A stretch of DNA of 64,000 bases from Oryzias latipes (GCF_002234675.1 NC_019876.2:19460999-19524998), one strand, 5' to 3'; numbered from the stretch's first letter, positions 44,201-55,686 are shown. Notes: generated from the sequence alone by a model not told the origin. A program made the numbers and translations.

Positions 44201-45810
44201 GGCTTTACCCAAATACATTGAAAAATTGTATCTATGATCGTTGTTTTTACCTAATTTACTTTGTAAAACTTACAATGTTTAAATACAGTCCAGTAATTTT
44301 GTTTTGCCGAGTACTACAATATTAGCGATTAATGTGTCAAATGCAGCAGTTGGCCAGTTCTGCCATCCCACCTGATGCTTGGCCCTTTCTTCCTGTTGTA
44401 ACACAATGGCAGCTCTCTGCTGAACCATTTTAAGCTGATCGTCCTGTGTGAGACCAGGAGGTGGCATGTTTGGATGATCCATTGTCATGTGCATGCCAGA
44501 GGGAGGAGCTCCAGGGGGTATCATGTTCATTGCTGGGATCATTCCCATCCCTGGGGGCATAGGTGGCATGGGCATCGGGGGCATGGGAGGAATGCTCGGC
44601 ACCTGAAAAAAAGAAATGAAAATATTGTGAAAAGAGCAATAGATAGGAGGCTGACTGATATGAAATTAATCTTTTTTATTTTTATTTTGGGCCATTTATT
44701 TTTGCTTTTCCACCTGACACATTAAAAATTAGCTAAACATCACATGTCTACAGTCTGATTTATAAATTCAGAAGTTGAACAATGCAGATAAGTTAAAAAC
44801 AGTCAAAACTAAGTCCACTCAATAGCCTTCATTAGCCAACCAATTATTCTTTGTTAGGCTACTAATGAAATGATTTCCCTTAGTTGTTTGTTGCCATATT
44901 AACTTGAGATTTTTGCAATTGAACTATTATCCCTATACAGCATACTAAAACATTTTACAAAATTAAACATACATAAATCCAGATAGACATCGTAAAATTT
45001 AAAAAACGTTCCACACCGTTTTAATGGCTCAATGTGAAGGGCTACAAGAGAGATTACCCAAACTATTGGTATAAAACCCTCAAAAACATTTTATTATTAT
45101 CCATTTGAATAATAGTTTTTAAAATCAACAAGAAAAAAAATGAATTAAGAATGGGAAGTTGCATTTGTGTGGGTGTGATGTTGATTTCGAGGATGAGCTT
45201 ACCTGCATCATGTAGCCCTTCAGTCTGTCAATGAGTTCCTCTCTAGAGCCTAAATTAAGAGAAGCACGACCATTGTATTTTATTTTAATAATAATTCATC
45301 GGTTTGGAGTTATTTATTAACGTAATCAGAGTACCATATGACGTAAAATACCAATTATTGATCACATTATTAGCAAATCCTAAGCAGTTCACAACAATGG
45401 AACTGTCGATCATCATCATCAGCAAAAACTTAGCTAGTTTTTGTAAGAAATCATCAAAAGCAATCAATTGTTACGTTTGGTATTCCAACTGTAAAATATT
45501 AGACAAAAACGGCTTTTAAAATATGCATATGAAAATACTAAACGGAGTCAAACCATTCTGCGGGCCTGTTGTTGGAGCGCTTTATGACGGAGGTTCAACG
45601 ACTATGTGCTCCAAGCTAATGCTAGCCGTAAGCTAGCTTCAAAACAACGCGCTTTGATTTTTGCACTATATGGGAGCTTTTCTTACCCATTGTTGGAGCT
45701 CCTAGCTCCACCAGCTTCCCCTGAAGCTCTGGGACGCTCCATGTGTTTAATGCTGCGATTACACTACCTAAATCATTCGGGTCCGTGCCCGGCGGTCCGT
45801 CAGAAGCCAT
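33115..45810 (-). CDS. sf3b2: sf3b2, splicing factor 3b subunit 2 (SAP145), complete, 21 coding exons
   Basis: SF3B2 is a nuclear subunit of the SF3b part of U2 snRNP; with SF3B4 it contacts pre-mRNA upstream of the branch point. Coding exons, minus strand: 45810-45687, 45249-45203, 44602-44372, 44113-44078, 43956-43884, 43698-43604, 43426-43318, 42985-42900, 42764-42552, 42474-42349, 42268-42188, 42109-41882, 41785-41636, 41538-41449, 39859-39752, 39622-39515, 36777-36635, 36234-36133, 34229-34130, 33694-33503, 33186-33115. They sum to 2514 nt, 837 residues (human 895); all phases join. Domains: SAP-like helix pair about 24-57; proline/methionine-rich 60-100; lysine-rich 310-330; DUF382 about 390-525 (RPDVVEMHDVTAQEPKLLV); PSP region about 528-600 (PPPWLIAMQRYGPPPSYPNL); acidic run about 638-670; end KKYKEFKF. 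The start at 45810 fits the family; an in-frame ATG at 45894 would add 28 hydrophobic residues and is not favoured. Confidence 0.97.
34750..35172 (+). pseudogene. BED zinc-finger fragment of a hAT transposase, in sf3b2 intron 18
   Basis: The plus strand reads SSVWNWYGFTATD, CNIWLKPIAV, STTNLFQHLKRRHPK, a BED finger pattern (aromatic W/F, CX2C, HX4H). The second cysteine of the CX2C pair is W here, so zinc binding would be lost. A frameshift follows, with KYIAKNPPTVAEFF in the next frame. It lies antisense to sf3b2 between exons 19 and 18 and ends at a poly-G tract. Confidence 0.7.
35175..35206. repeat. Poly-G tract, 32 G
   Basis: Uninterrupted 32 G on the plus strand. Such a run may be real or a place where the assembly length is unreliable. 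Confidence 0.9.
35600..35870. mobile_element. hAT-like MITE fragment in sf3b2 intron 18
   Basis: GGAGTGGCTCCCAACCTCCTTAGACTGGTGTACC and GTACCCCCCAC are typical of teleost hAT MITE ends of the form GGTTCCCAACC...TACCCC. Boundaries are approximate. Confidence 0.4.
38290..39400. repeat. Degenerate ~75-85-bp tandem repeat and flanking interspersed repeat in sf3b2 intron 16
   Basis: From 38290 to 38870 units recur of the form GCTAAATGCCAGATTAG, AAAACCTCAGTAGATGCCAAATTAG and ACTAGCATATTGC, all diverged. The adjoining 38870-39400 resembles another interspersed repeat (GTCTGCGAACATTCCGCA, then AAGTAGTTTAAA-type words). No exon of sf3b2 lies between 36778 and 39514. Confidence 0.6.
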
Positions 45811-45900
45811 GTTGAGCAGTCGATCAACGGCGGTGGAAAAAAGAGATAAACTCGCGAGAGACAGAAACGAGAACAAGAAAAAAAAGCAAGGCATTATGGG
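45811..45900 (-). promoter_or_regulatory. sf3b2: sf3b2 5' UTR and promoter with TCTCGCGAG motif
   Basis: The minus strand carries TCTCGCGAGT at about 45860-45851, matching 9 of 10 bases of the palindromic TCTCGCGAGA element found in many TATA-less housekeeping promoters. The ATG context is CAACATGG, a good Kozak match. Confidence 0.55.
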
Positions 45901-46337
45901 AGAAACGCAATGGTCTTAGGGATATGAAGTTGTAAATTTTCCTTTAATTTTCCTACGGACGTCTCTGGGTGTCAGTGTTGGCCCGTTAACTGGTTGAAAT
46001 ATGATTTTTGAAAACGTTTTTTTTGTAAACAAATTGATATATTTGTGTAAATAATGTAAAAACGTTGTCCCATTGCTGCTACTACTACTGCTACTACAAT
46101 GAATGACAACAACAACTACTAATATACTACTACTAAAGACATTGAAGTATATTCGCATTTTCTTTGTACTAGAACAAAATCAAATCCATGACAGGGCAGG
46201 GCTCAAATACGTGATGCTGTATAATTTGTTAAATTGATTTTGGGTTGTTAAGAATTGAAATTAACAGAAGTTACAAGTATAAAGGTAAATATGTGCCACA
46301 ACTTTTTGTAATGTGAGCTAGTTTTCTGTATATATAG

Positions 46338-46678
46338 CAGGGGTGTCCAACTCATTTTCACCGAGGGCCACATCAGCATAGTGGTTCTCCTCAAAGGTAA
46401 CTAAATATAATGAAAAATAAACGTAATTATTCCTTAATGTTAAATAACTCATTTATTTATTATAACTTGTTAAAGTGACACAGTTGCACAGAAAACATGT
46501 TTGCTTGTTACTCTAGCATAAATCCTTTTAAATTTTATTCTGTCAGGTTAGGTTATATTGACAGTGTTTAAGTCCTAATGTACAGTTGCCCAATCCGATA
46601 TTTCTACTCCAATTCCCCTTAGATATGAATACACACCAAGTATTGTATTTGGCTCGCGGGCCTTAAGTTTGACAAGTG
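46338..46678. mobile_element. hAT-type MITE
   Basis: It begins CAGGGGTGTCCAACTCATTTT with GAGGGCCAC, and ends GCGGGCCTTAAGTTTGACAAGTG, a decayed version of the expected GACACCCCTG end. The flanks are ATATATAG and ATATAGAG, an imperfect 8-bp duplication. No ORF. Confidence 0.65.
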
Positions 46679-47522
46679 ATATAGAGGTTGTGTGATTGCA
46701 GATGAGAGACAGGTGAGTAATAAACGGAAGCAGCTTGGGAACATTCTGGTTTGAGGACAAGGGCTGATGGGAATTGTACTATTGAAACCAAGAAGTGGTC
46801 AGTGTTTAGGTGATTGTTCCCACTAATGGGAGATTATTATAGTCCATTATTCCAGTCCAATGCATCGCTGTAAACCCTAATGAGTTGACTGAACTTAAAA
46901 ATTATTGTGTAACAGATTACGCAATAGTTTTTAAGTTATATTATTAAAACTTTTAAGTTAACATTAATTAAAATTTATATTGTCAGTTGGCTTAAATTTG
47001 TATTATTTCATATTAAAAATATTAAGATTCCTCAACTTATAAAAGAGAGATTATTTACTCAAAGTTTTTAATATTTTCCAACTAAAAAAAACACTTCAAC
47101 TAACTATATTTTTTATAATATTACTCAACTCATAAAATATGTAAAATTCACTCAAATGTTTTATAAATTTTTTAACTCATTTAATGTGTAGCATTGAAAA
47201 TATTTAAAATTCTTCACCTTAAAATGTATGGACTTGAAATGTATTCTAAACAGATGTATTGATACTGCCCCATTACAACATTTTAAAAGCGAACATTGAT
47301 GAAAACCAACAAACATGAAAGCCACACAATAGTGTTTGCTTAATACACTATTTTTAATTGCTCTTTTAAAAAAAGAATCACAAAAATCAAGAGGATGAAG
47401 AAACAATCAGTGAAATAAAACTGCATTATAAGGGTGCCACACAACTTATTGACAAAAAGTGTTGGTTTTGTATTGTACGGCAGAAAAAGCAAATGATCAC
47501 AACAAAAACAGTTGCATAACAC

Positions 47523-49471
47523 TTAAACCAACAAATAGTCCATTCTGGAAGACTCACTCAACGAAACATTCTTCAGCGTCAATAAATGTCCTTTCAGTGG
47601 TTTGCCGTCCTCAAGGCTGAAGACAGCATTCTGAATAAATATGAAGGCGAGTTTTTTGGGGTTCTGTAGGTCCAGAGCATAGATGTACCCGAAGAGTAGA
47701 AGAGATTAGTCAGCCAGATCTGTGGGACCACTGACGGCAGCATCAGGAGCGTCACCACGACAACTGAGAAGATACCCACAGCAGTGTCTGTGAGGTCTGG
47801 TATTCTGGAAAATACAAAACAAAAACACAGATGAGTTCAGACCCTCAAAGATATTCATCACACTAATGTCCAAAACTGACATTCCTGCCACCTGTCAATG
47901 TGAATCTTTTCATGCTAACATTCTGTTAGCTTTTAATCAACTGGCTGTGATGCTTTAAGGACCAACTCCAATTTAAATTGTGTTTTTAAAAAGTTCTTTA
48001 GCATTTTTCTGAAAATGGAGGACATTTATAAAATAACTTAAGACTAAAGCTTCATTTTTCTTTATTCAAATAATGATGGATCAGGAGCAGAAAAGGTAAA
48101 CGAAAAGGTTCCCGCTCCCTCCAATCAGGAGTCCCTGATGTTCGCCTTTCATCTTCCGTCTAATTTTTAAAACCATTTAAAAATATCACGCAGTTTACAA
48201 ACTACAAACAATTGCCTATTTATAATGTCACTCAATAAAATCTCAATCAATATTAAAGGATTAGAGAAAAGCATTGACAGGGAGTTGTGTACACTTACAG
48301 TACAGGTCTTGAAGAAGTTGGAGGCATCTTCATGCAGATAAACAGGAAGTGCAAGGAGGACAAGTGCCCGTCTCATGTTCACATCATGCTGGTCCTAAAA
48401 GAATAAAAAGAAATATCCATTACCATTGAAGCAAATGCAGAGCAAACACTTCCAATATTTACTTAAGGAACTTTAAGAAATAATAAAATGATACCTTTTC
48501 TAGATGGCTATTTCTAGTAAGAGGACCATGGAGTGTTTATGGCATGATCCACTTCAGGTCAAAGACCCAAAGTCATTTTTAAGGCAAGTTACACCATGGC
48601 TTCTTACAGCTGTTTACAAATGATTTGTTATCCGTTTTTGAATTATGCACATTAGAAATTCACCTGGAGGTCATAAATCCTAACCAAGCTGGCCAGTTCC
48701 TGTCTGTTTTGGTGGACTTAGTCTCAGAAAAAGGTAGCTTTAAGTTGCACAAACATGTAAAAACTGCACAATTTCCTCTGACTGCATCTACTCTACATAA
48801 ATCCATTTCAGATCTTGACAGATGAGATTTCATGGTTTCAAATGATGGAATGGTGCTAATGCAACATTATTGTATTATTGTAATATATTGTCATAGAGAC
48901 AGGATAATATTCCAAAGTGTCTCCATATACATGGCAGTGGAAACACTTTGGAATATTGGCTATGTAGTACTGCAGTATTATATGTAGTACTGCATAGTGC
49001 CAAAGTAACAGAACACAACTTGCACCTCTATTCCATTGTGCCACCTTCAGCCTACAATCTAAATATGTTTAGTTAAATTGTAAATAATTTCAACTCTATT
49101 TGGACCTTTGGCTGGTTAAAATGGCCATAAATGTTTCCATGCTGCCGTATAAATCTAATAATGGTAACAGTTCAGGATGAATATATTAAATAAGTATAAA
49201 ACTCACCCACTGACAGCTCTTTTCTGGTGAAATGGTGACTTTCTGGTGAACTCTCTGAAGTTCAGTATCTGAAAAAGTCCAAATGAGATTTTTCAATGTT
49301 AAAAAAATGTTTCAATTATATTCTGATCAAAAAACATTTATTGCACTACACAAATTAATGCATTTTTTTTTTTTTAAATAGCTCTAGGCAAATAACTGAT
49401 CAGGAGACAAGTTACCTCGCTGGCCTTGGCGTCTACCTGGAGGTGAAACACTGAACACTCTGTAGTTCGGT
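47523..49471 (-). pseudogene. Teleost multicopy gene of unknown function, copy 2
   Basis: Minus-strand pieces with splice sites: about 49471-49412 (VPNYRVFSVSPPG), about 49270-49202 (TELQRVHQKVTISPEK), 48394-48299 (NMRRALVLLALPVYLHEDAS then NFFKTCT, donor GTAAGT), and about 47814-47523 with LFGYIYALDLQNPKKLAFIF and GHLLTLKNVSL. The VYLHEDASNFFKTC and IYALDL blocks are hallmarks of the same family as the cargo at 16.3-18.5 kb. A TAA at about 47706-47708 interrupts the last exon between TDLAD and SLLLFGYIYALDL, so this copy is broken. Another repeat sits in its intron (47955-48125). Function unknown. Confidence 0.6.
47955..48125 (-). mobile_element. Copy of the AGTCCAGCTCC-type repeat
   Basis: TTTAAGGACCAACTCCAATTT through AATGATGGATCAGG aligns with the reverse complement of parts of 28165-28665. 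It lies between two exons of the multicopy pseudogene. Confidence 0.45.
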
Positions 49472-49652
49472 ACCTGAACACAACACGAACACGTTGATTT
49501 ATTTATTTTTACAAAAACTTTTTTATAATGGAGATCAGTGATTTATAAAAGCTTAAAGCTGCATTCACAACCCAATAGACCTTTTTCGCAAAAACCGGAA
49601 ACACGTCAGCAACGTGTAAACTTAGTTCCGGTTTGTGCTTCGCTGGCGGAGA

Positions 49653-51065
49653 ATGGCAGAGCCTAGAGTGTTTTCGAAGAGCCTGAGTTGTGTTCTGAAG
49701 TTCATCTGCGCCGATGTGATGAAGAGTGTGAAGATGCATTCGTCCACTAAAGGAAACAAATTGGACAAGGGATATAAATTCGTCCACGAAGAGTTTATCC
49801 ACCATTACCAAGGTAAGCTTCAGCTAGCTTAGCCATAGCCGCATCACCGGTAACTCTGTGTGTTTGTTTACGTCAACTGTAAATCCTGGTGTTATTTGTA
49901 ATATAAGGTGTAACACATCGCAGTGAATATGTTGTGTGTATGTTTAAGTGAAAAGGTATGAGATTAACATAACAACCCAAAATTTGGTGAAGCTGTAAAT
50001 AAGAAATATTAAGTTGCCCGTATGCGTGTTCATTCTTTTTGCTGCAGTTGCGGCACTTTCACCACTTACTATTAGTATTATTTTTCTGAAAGTAGGGTGA
50101 CCAGACCTCCCTTTTTTCCTGGACATGTCCTCTTTTTTGATACTTATATAATAAAATAACATTGAACATAGATGAAATGCAATATTTGCTTTTATGTACG
50201 CAGCTCTGCACACCAATTACTCTCGATGAAATATCTCACAAACTCACTTCACTCCTCTTTTTTACTAACTCAAATCTGGTCACCCTACTGACAGTTATAG
50301 TTTAATGTTATTATGAACATTGATGTAGCAACATAACTATGACTTAATTGTAACCTATTTAATTTATTGTGTCTTGATATCACTGGATGCAGAAAGTGCC
50401 AACCTGAAAGCTTTCTCCTGCAGTTGTGCGGCTGATAAAGGATTCTGCAATGACATCCTTTTGCCATCCTGTTCCAGAGCGCACATTATTCAACGCTGGG
50501 TCTGCAGGCTGCTCCAACCCCCCCCCCCTGGCCTGCACAAGTGGCTTGCAAAGATGGCACAGACCAAGAATACAGATGGGTTTGTGATCAAATTATCATT
50601 ATGATTTAAAAACAGATGTGTATCCATAACAACTGTAAATTATTATAAAAACACCCCCAGTAGTGACTACAGACTGTAATTGCTTTCTGCCTTTTACTTA
50701 TAAGGGAATCCATCCTGAGCCGGTTAGTGAGCTGGTGGTGCAAAGGCCCAAAACAGTTGGCAGGGACGGTCTGAGCTCCACACTGTACAAGGCATATACA
50801 GGTGATTAATTTAACTTTTTGTTGCTTTGTGAGAGCAAGTTAAGTTTTATTTTTGATGTTATGACTAACCAAATTATGGTTGCAGCAGATATAATTAATT
50901 AAATTTAAATGTAGTTATGCACTTATGTCTAACTTTTGTGTGTTGTGTTTCTCTTGTGTAGGACCACAGCCAGATCCATCTATGATGGCATCTGGAAGCA
51001 GATTATGCCAGGTGCAGCCCCAACCTCTCATGGCTGTGTTGGATGGGGTTTCTGAGATGGAATGA
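49653..51065 (+). pseudogene. ISL2EU second gene (SWIM/YqaJ-type protein), truncated and frameshifted
   Basis: Exon 1 is 49653-49812 (MAEPRVFSKSLSCVLKFICA, donor GTAAGC). Exon 2 starts near 50393 with ESANLKAFSCSCAADKGFCN, a CXC...CN pattern like the SWIM zinc-binding segment seen upstream of YqaJ nuclease domains in these proteins, then QRWVCRLLQ. A C-run at about 50518-50528 breaks the frame; the continuation QRWHRPRI is one frame away. Exon 3 (50705-50801, GIHPEPVSELVVQRPK) and exon 4 (50962-51065) follow with proper splice sites. The nuclease domain itself is absent, so this is an internally deleted copy of the gene. Confidence 0.6.
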
Positions 51066-51424
51066 AAGAGAACTTGGATATATATTATAGCAAATGCATG
51101 AATGCATACCTTAAATTAGCCTTCTGTCTTACTGTTGATCTGTAATGTTATTTTTTATTGTAAATGTTTGATGTTATTTGTGTTGTGATTAATCAGTTGT
51201 TGTTACGCATACCAAAAAATTAAATGGAGCACAACTTTGACCAAAATTGTTTTATTTGTTCATCTAATTTTTTTGTTCAGTCAAAGTCACATTTCAACAG
51301 AAAAATATTACGAATAACAATTATTTTTAATTAGATTTTAAGAATATGTGGAAACACTAAATTTTTCCATACTATTTGCACATTATACATTATTTACATA
51401 CCAAACATTAATTCACTCTTCAAC

Positions 51425-52105
51425 ACAAAAAAGTCCTTGACAATTTGCCAAAACACAGCAGTTAAACCAGATCTGATTCACACTGCCCATCAGTGTGAGC
51501 GGCACGGGAGAGTCCCCGATGTGAAAGGACTTTATCCTACTGATCACTCTTTCCACCATAATTCTGAGGCAGGTAATGGCTGTGGTTTGTTCTGTTTCCT
51601 CCTTGCTGATAGAGCTGAAAGCTTAAAAGGTGGAATCATGATCTTAGATCCATTGTCAGTAAGGAGGTCTTCAATGAGGAACTCTTTGTCCGCCATGACA
51701 TCGTCTCCTGGCTCCAGAAAAGGAACTTGGCTTCTAAGTCATGGATGTAATCCAAAGCCTCATCCAGAGCACCTGGAAAGATAAAGAAATTAAAAATCAG
51801 TCTAAACATATTTATTCTACCTTTCAACACAACACAGTAATCATGTTTTGAAAAGTATGTTAAGTATTTAATTACAAATACATTTCATTTATTTTTGTTA
51901 ATGACAAAATACCCAAAATTAATTAAATACATGTAATTAAAATAGGTGAGAGCATGAACAGCTTTTATTATAAACATTCATTTGTTCAGGTAGAAATGCA
52001 TTTATCCAATAACGGTACACATAGTTGACTAACGTTAACTAAACACATTATGAACAACCTTACCTGCGGGTGGGTGTGTCACGTAGTCCTGATCCATTTA
52101 CTGCC
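51425..52105 (-). pseudogene. ISL2EU transposase, C-terminal remnant
   Basis: The minus strand reads PGDDVMADKEFLIEDLLTDN and IMIPPFKLSALS, the last catalytic block of the DDE_Tnp_4 superfamily (the D in MADKEF), and about 200 bases on GDSPVPLTLMGSVNQIW in another frame, the family's C-terminus. A small exon at about 52105-52073 has a clean donor (GCAG then GTAAGG) joining an acceptor at 51781. The N-terminal DNA-binding domain and first catalytic aspartate are missing, and several frameshifts are present. Confidence 0.65.
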
Positions 52106-52563
52106 TTAGCTTAGCCACCATGTCGCTATCTTCACAGCATAGCTGCATAGCCTGACGTTTGAGGTTCTGTTATATACTGACTACCTTCTCAAAGGAGCAG
52201 TAAAGTTTTTCCAAGGGAAAATACTCGGGACGACCCCACTCTTCAGGCGACGAACGACGCAGCCGCACCACATCCGGAGCGAAGTGCCGGCAGCAGAGGG
52301 TGCTACCTGTGTTTACGTTAAACTATGCCCTTCCTCTCTTCGGATCGCCTGGATCCATTTGGGTTTCAGGTTTGGATCCACAGGAAAATAATGAAATGAG
52401 AGGCCGGGCTGTTTTTGGTTGGAAGACGAACAGCCTGGAACACAACAGAAACTGCAACTCTTCGACTCTGCCATTCTTCATATGTGCCGATATGCCAACA
52501 GGAAGTTGTTTTACACGTCATTGATGTATTTCCGGTCGAAAAATGCGGAAAAGGTCTATGCTT

Positions 52564-55500
52564 TTTTTTTTTTTTTTTTTATTGAACTTTTCAAAGACAA
52601 AAATACAAACTCCCGCAGAGGATGAACACACCACAAAATACAAAAACACTAAGGGGGTAGAAAATACTCTCAGTCATAAACATATAGTGTTAAAAACACT
52701 TACAAAAAATAAAATAAAAAATAACAGGAGCCAAATGATAACACAGGACGGAAACTAGAATAAAAGCCACAAGGAAATTTGTTTAGATATTTTTTTAACA
52801 CCTACTGAGGATTGTAATCTTTTCAGTGAGGAATAATATAATTTAAAATCGTTTATAAAACCTGGGAAGGAGGGCTTGGAACCTCTCCACTTGCAACAGT
52901 GGATGTGGTATTTTCCTAAAAGTAAGATGATATTAATGATATTTGAGAAAGAATCATCAATATTTTCCATAAACAGCAGGACATCAGAAATACCAAAAGG
53001 GGGAATGTTCAGTTTTAAATTAATCCAATTCCTTATTTGAGTCCAGAACTCCTTGGAGTAATCGCATGAAAAAAACAAATGTTCCAGCGTTTCCTCATTG
53101 GAGTTACAAAAAATGCAAGATTCCACATCAAATTTAAATCTGCTTTGAAGAAAATCGGAGACAGGATAATATTTATTTATTATTTTGAAATGAGTTTCTT
53201 TTATTTTGGGCAGAACAGGCCATTTAATGTACTTTGAGTGTGCTTTAACTAACAGAGATTGGCTGTTGGAATAAGAGAATGATCTAAAAGAGGCTCGATT
53301 ATGGACATGATAAATTTTATCTTTTAAACAGTTGTTCAAAAGATTGTTATTTAGTTTAAAATCTAAGAAATTACATCCATTTATTTGTAATTTTGGTAAT
53401 GAGATAATTGTTCTATGAGGAGTAAAAACAGTGTTCTTTATTAAATGAATCAAAGCAGCAGGAATAGCTCGACATACTTTTTTAAATTCTTTAAGGCTGC
53501 AGGTGAGACTGTATTTATCTATAAACGAAGAAAAAGTCAATAAATTACCTTCACTGTCAGTTGAATCTGTAACAAAAAGAATGTTCCTGTCAAACCAATC
53601 CTGTTTGAATATAGATTTCCTAGCAACTAATACTGTTCTGTTATTCCATAATGTTGATCCATGAGGGGGAAAATTGTGATTAAATATCATTTTCCAAAAC
53701 TGAAGAACCTGTTTATGGAAGTTGGACAAAATGATTGGAATCTTGTTTACTTCAAAATCACATTTCAAAAGGAAGTCTATGCCTCCTAAATGTTTAAATA
53801 TGGATCTTGGAATATGAAACCACATGGAGTTACTATCAACCAGAAGAGCTTTTAAAAAATTAATTCTGAAAGTACCGACCATAGCTTCAAAATCTAGAGC
53901 ATTGATGCCACCATTATCATAACTTTTGACCAGTTGGGAACGTTTGATATAATGCGTTTTGTTTTTCCATATGAATTGAAAAATAATAGAGTTAACTTTC
54001 TTGATGTTTGGAGGGGATATGTATAAAGAATAGCAGGGATAAATAATCTTAGAGACGCATTCTGCTTTGGTTAACAGATTTCTCCCAAAGATAGCTCAAT
54101 CTCTTGTCAACCAACGACTCAAACTTTTCTTTATATCAAACAATCGGTTTGTAATGCTGACTTCTTCCCTCCTTATTGTGTTTTTAGACAATAATACACC
54201 CAGATATTTCACTTCATGAACAACCCTAATGGCTTCAATATCTTGGTGCTGACATGAGTGAATGGGGAGAATTTCACATTTGGAAATATTTAACTTCAAT
54301 CCTGATGCTTTGGAAAATAACTGAATCCTGCTTAGAGCTTTAACAACCTCTGCATCGTTTTTTAGAAGTAAAGCAGTATCGTCTGCAAACTGACTAATTT
54401 TGTATTGCTTTTCAAAAATAGAAATACCTTGAATATCATGACTATGTTTTATGAGAATGGTTAATAACTGAGTAGCTAATATAAACAGTTTGGGTGAGAT
54501 GGGGCAACCTTGTCGGATACCCCTTTTAATTACAAATCGGGGAGTAATTCCTGGATTTAAGGAAACTGAACTATAAATATCATTATAAAACATTTTATAA
54601 TATTACAAAATTTATCACCAAATCCTAAAGATTTCAGGGCTTTAATTAAAAAAGAATGTTCCAATGTGTCAAATGCTTTATAAAAATCTAGAAATAATAT
54701 CAAACTATCTGGGTCAACAAAGTCACAATAATCCAACAAATCTACCACCAACCTAATGTGATTATGAATATTTCTTCCTTTAATAAATGCTGACTGACAC
54801 TCATCCACTACATCCTTCAGTCCTCTGTTTAGACGCTCTGCAAAAACATGAGCTAAAATTTTATAGTCATTGCATAACAAAGTAATTGGTCTCCAATTAT
54901 CCAAATATAAAGTGTTTTTGTTAGGTTTGGGGATTAAAGTGATTAACCCCTGTCTCATTGTGTTAGAAAGGCTCCCTGCTGAGATACATTCCAGAAAAGC
55001 TTCATGTAACAAACGTCTAATATCAGACCAAAAGAATTTAAAAAATTCTGCTGTTAAACCATCCAGGAGATTTCCCAGAGGACATCTTTAGTACAGCAGC
55101 ATCCATTTCCTCAATGTCTAAATCGTTTTCCATAAAATGTTTAAATTCTAAATCAATGTTTTGGTTCAATCCTTCAATGCTTTCGAATAAAATTTCACAG
55201 TCAGCTTCGGAATGATAGGACTTATATAAATTGGAGTAAAATGTGTGTATTTCTTTGTTAATCTCCCCTTGGTCTTCATAAACCAAATTATTTACTGATA
55301 ATTTGTTAATTTGCTTTTTTAATTGCCTTTGTTTTTCAAGATTAAAAAAATATGTGGTATTTTTTTCTCCCTCTTCAATCCAGCGAGCTCGGGATCTTAC
55401 AAATGCACCTTTAGCTTTTTCAATATACAAAATGTCTAATTCGCTTTGTAATTTACTTAATTCTAATAATTCCTCTGTCGACAAATCCATCCTTTTACAT

Positions 55501-55686
55501 AGGTCATTAATATTTCTTAAAATATTTTGTTGTTTTAGACGTTTCAATTTTAAAGCACTTTTACTAAATTCAATTGCAAGACTTCTAATTTTAAACTTAA
55601 ACCATTCCCATTTACTCACAGGTGACATGTCCAAAGCATCAACTTCTTTTATTAATTCTCTAACCTTGTTGCAAAAAAAGGAATCT
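52564..55686 (-). mobile_element. LINE C, L1/Tx1-like, 5'-truncated
   Basis: A 20-base T run at the left edge is the poly(A) tail. The 12-bp duplication AGGTCTATGCTT (52552-52563 and 55687-55698) flanks it and includes the last bases of the ISL2EU element, showing that this LINE inserted exactly across that element's right terminus. ORF2 lacks its endonuclease. Confidence 0.9.
52755..55670 (-). pseudogene. LINE C ORF2: linker, reverse transcriptase, zinc-knuckle C-terminus, two or more frameshifts
   Basis: In order on the minus strand: linker (SPVSKWEWFKFKIRSLAIEF; ARWIEEGEKNTTYFFNLEK), RT (LITLIPKPNKN, NWRPITLLCNDYKILA, LDFYKAFDTLEHSFL), then in a new frame GIRQGCPISPKLFILA and the catalytic FADDTALLL, and a C-terminal part with CIFCNSNEETLEHLFFSCDY (a CX2C...HX4C knuckle). 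Breaks are near 55040, 54590 and 53890-54096. The motifs place it in the L1/Tx1 group, distinct from LINEs A, B and D. Confidence 0.88.

Larger units (their letters stand above)
46864..49520. mobile_element. Likely second CACTG-type cargo element, left end only
   Basis: The left end near CGCTGTAAACCCTAATGAG is followed by about 250 bases of AACTTAAAA, AAGTTAACATTAA and CAACTTATAAAA words, the subterminal repeat style of teleost elements with CACTGTAAA ends. It contains a second copy of the multicopy gene. The right end was not found and may have been displaced by the ISL2EU and LINE insertions that follow. Confidence 0.35.
49577..52557. mobile_element. ISL2EU-type DNA transposon, degenerate, with two convergent gene remnants
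   Basis: The ends are AGACCTTTTTCGCAAAAA and its inverted counterpart ending TGCGGAAAAGGTCT, with further inverted similarity through CCGGAAAYACRTCA and ACGTGTAAA. Both ends are flanked by AT (49575-49576 and 52558-52559). ISL2EU elements are known to encode a DDE transposase and a second protein with a YqaJ-type nuclease. Here remnants of both genes converge: a SWIM-like/nuclease-associated gene on plus (49653-51065) and the transposase C-terminus on minus (about 52100-51425). Confidence 0.7.
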
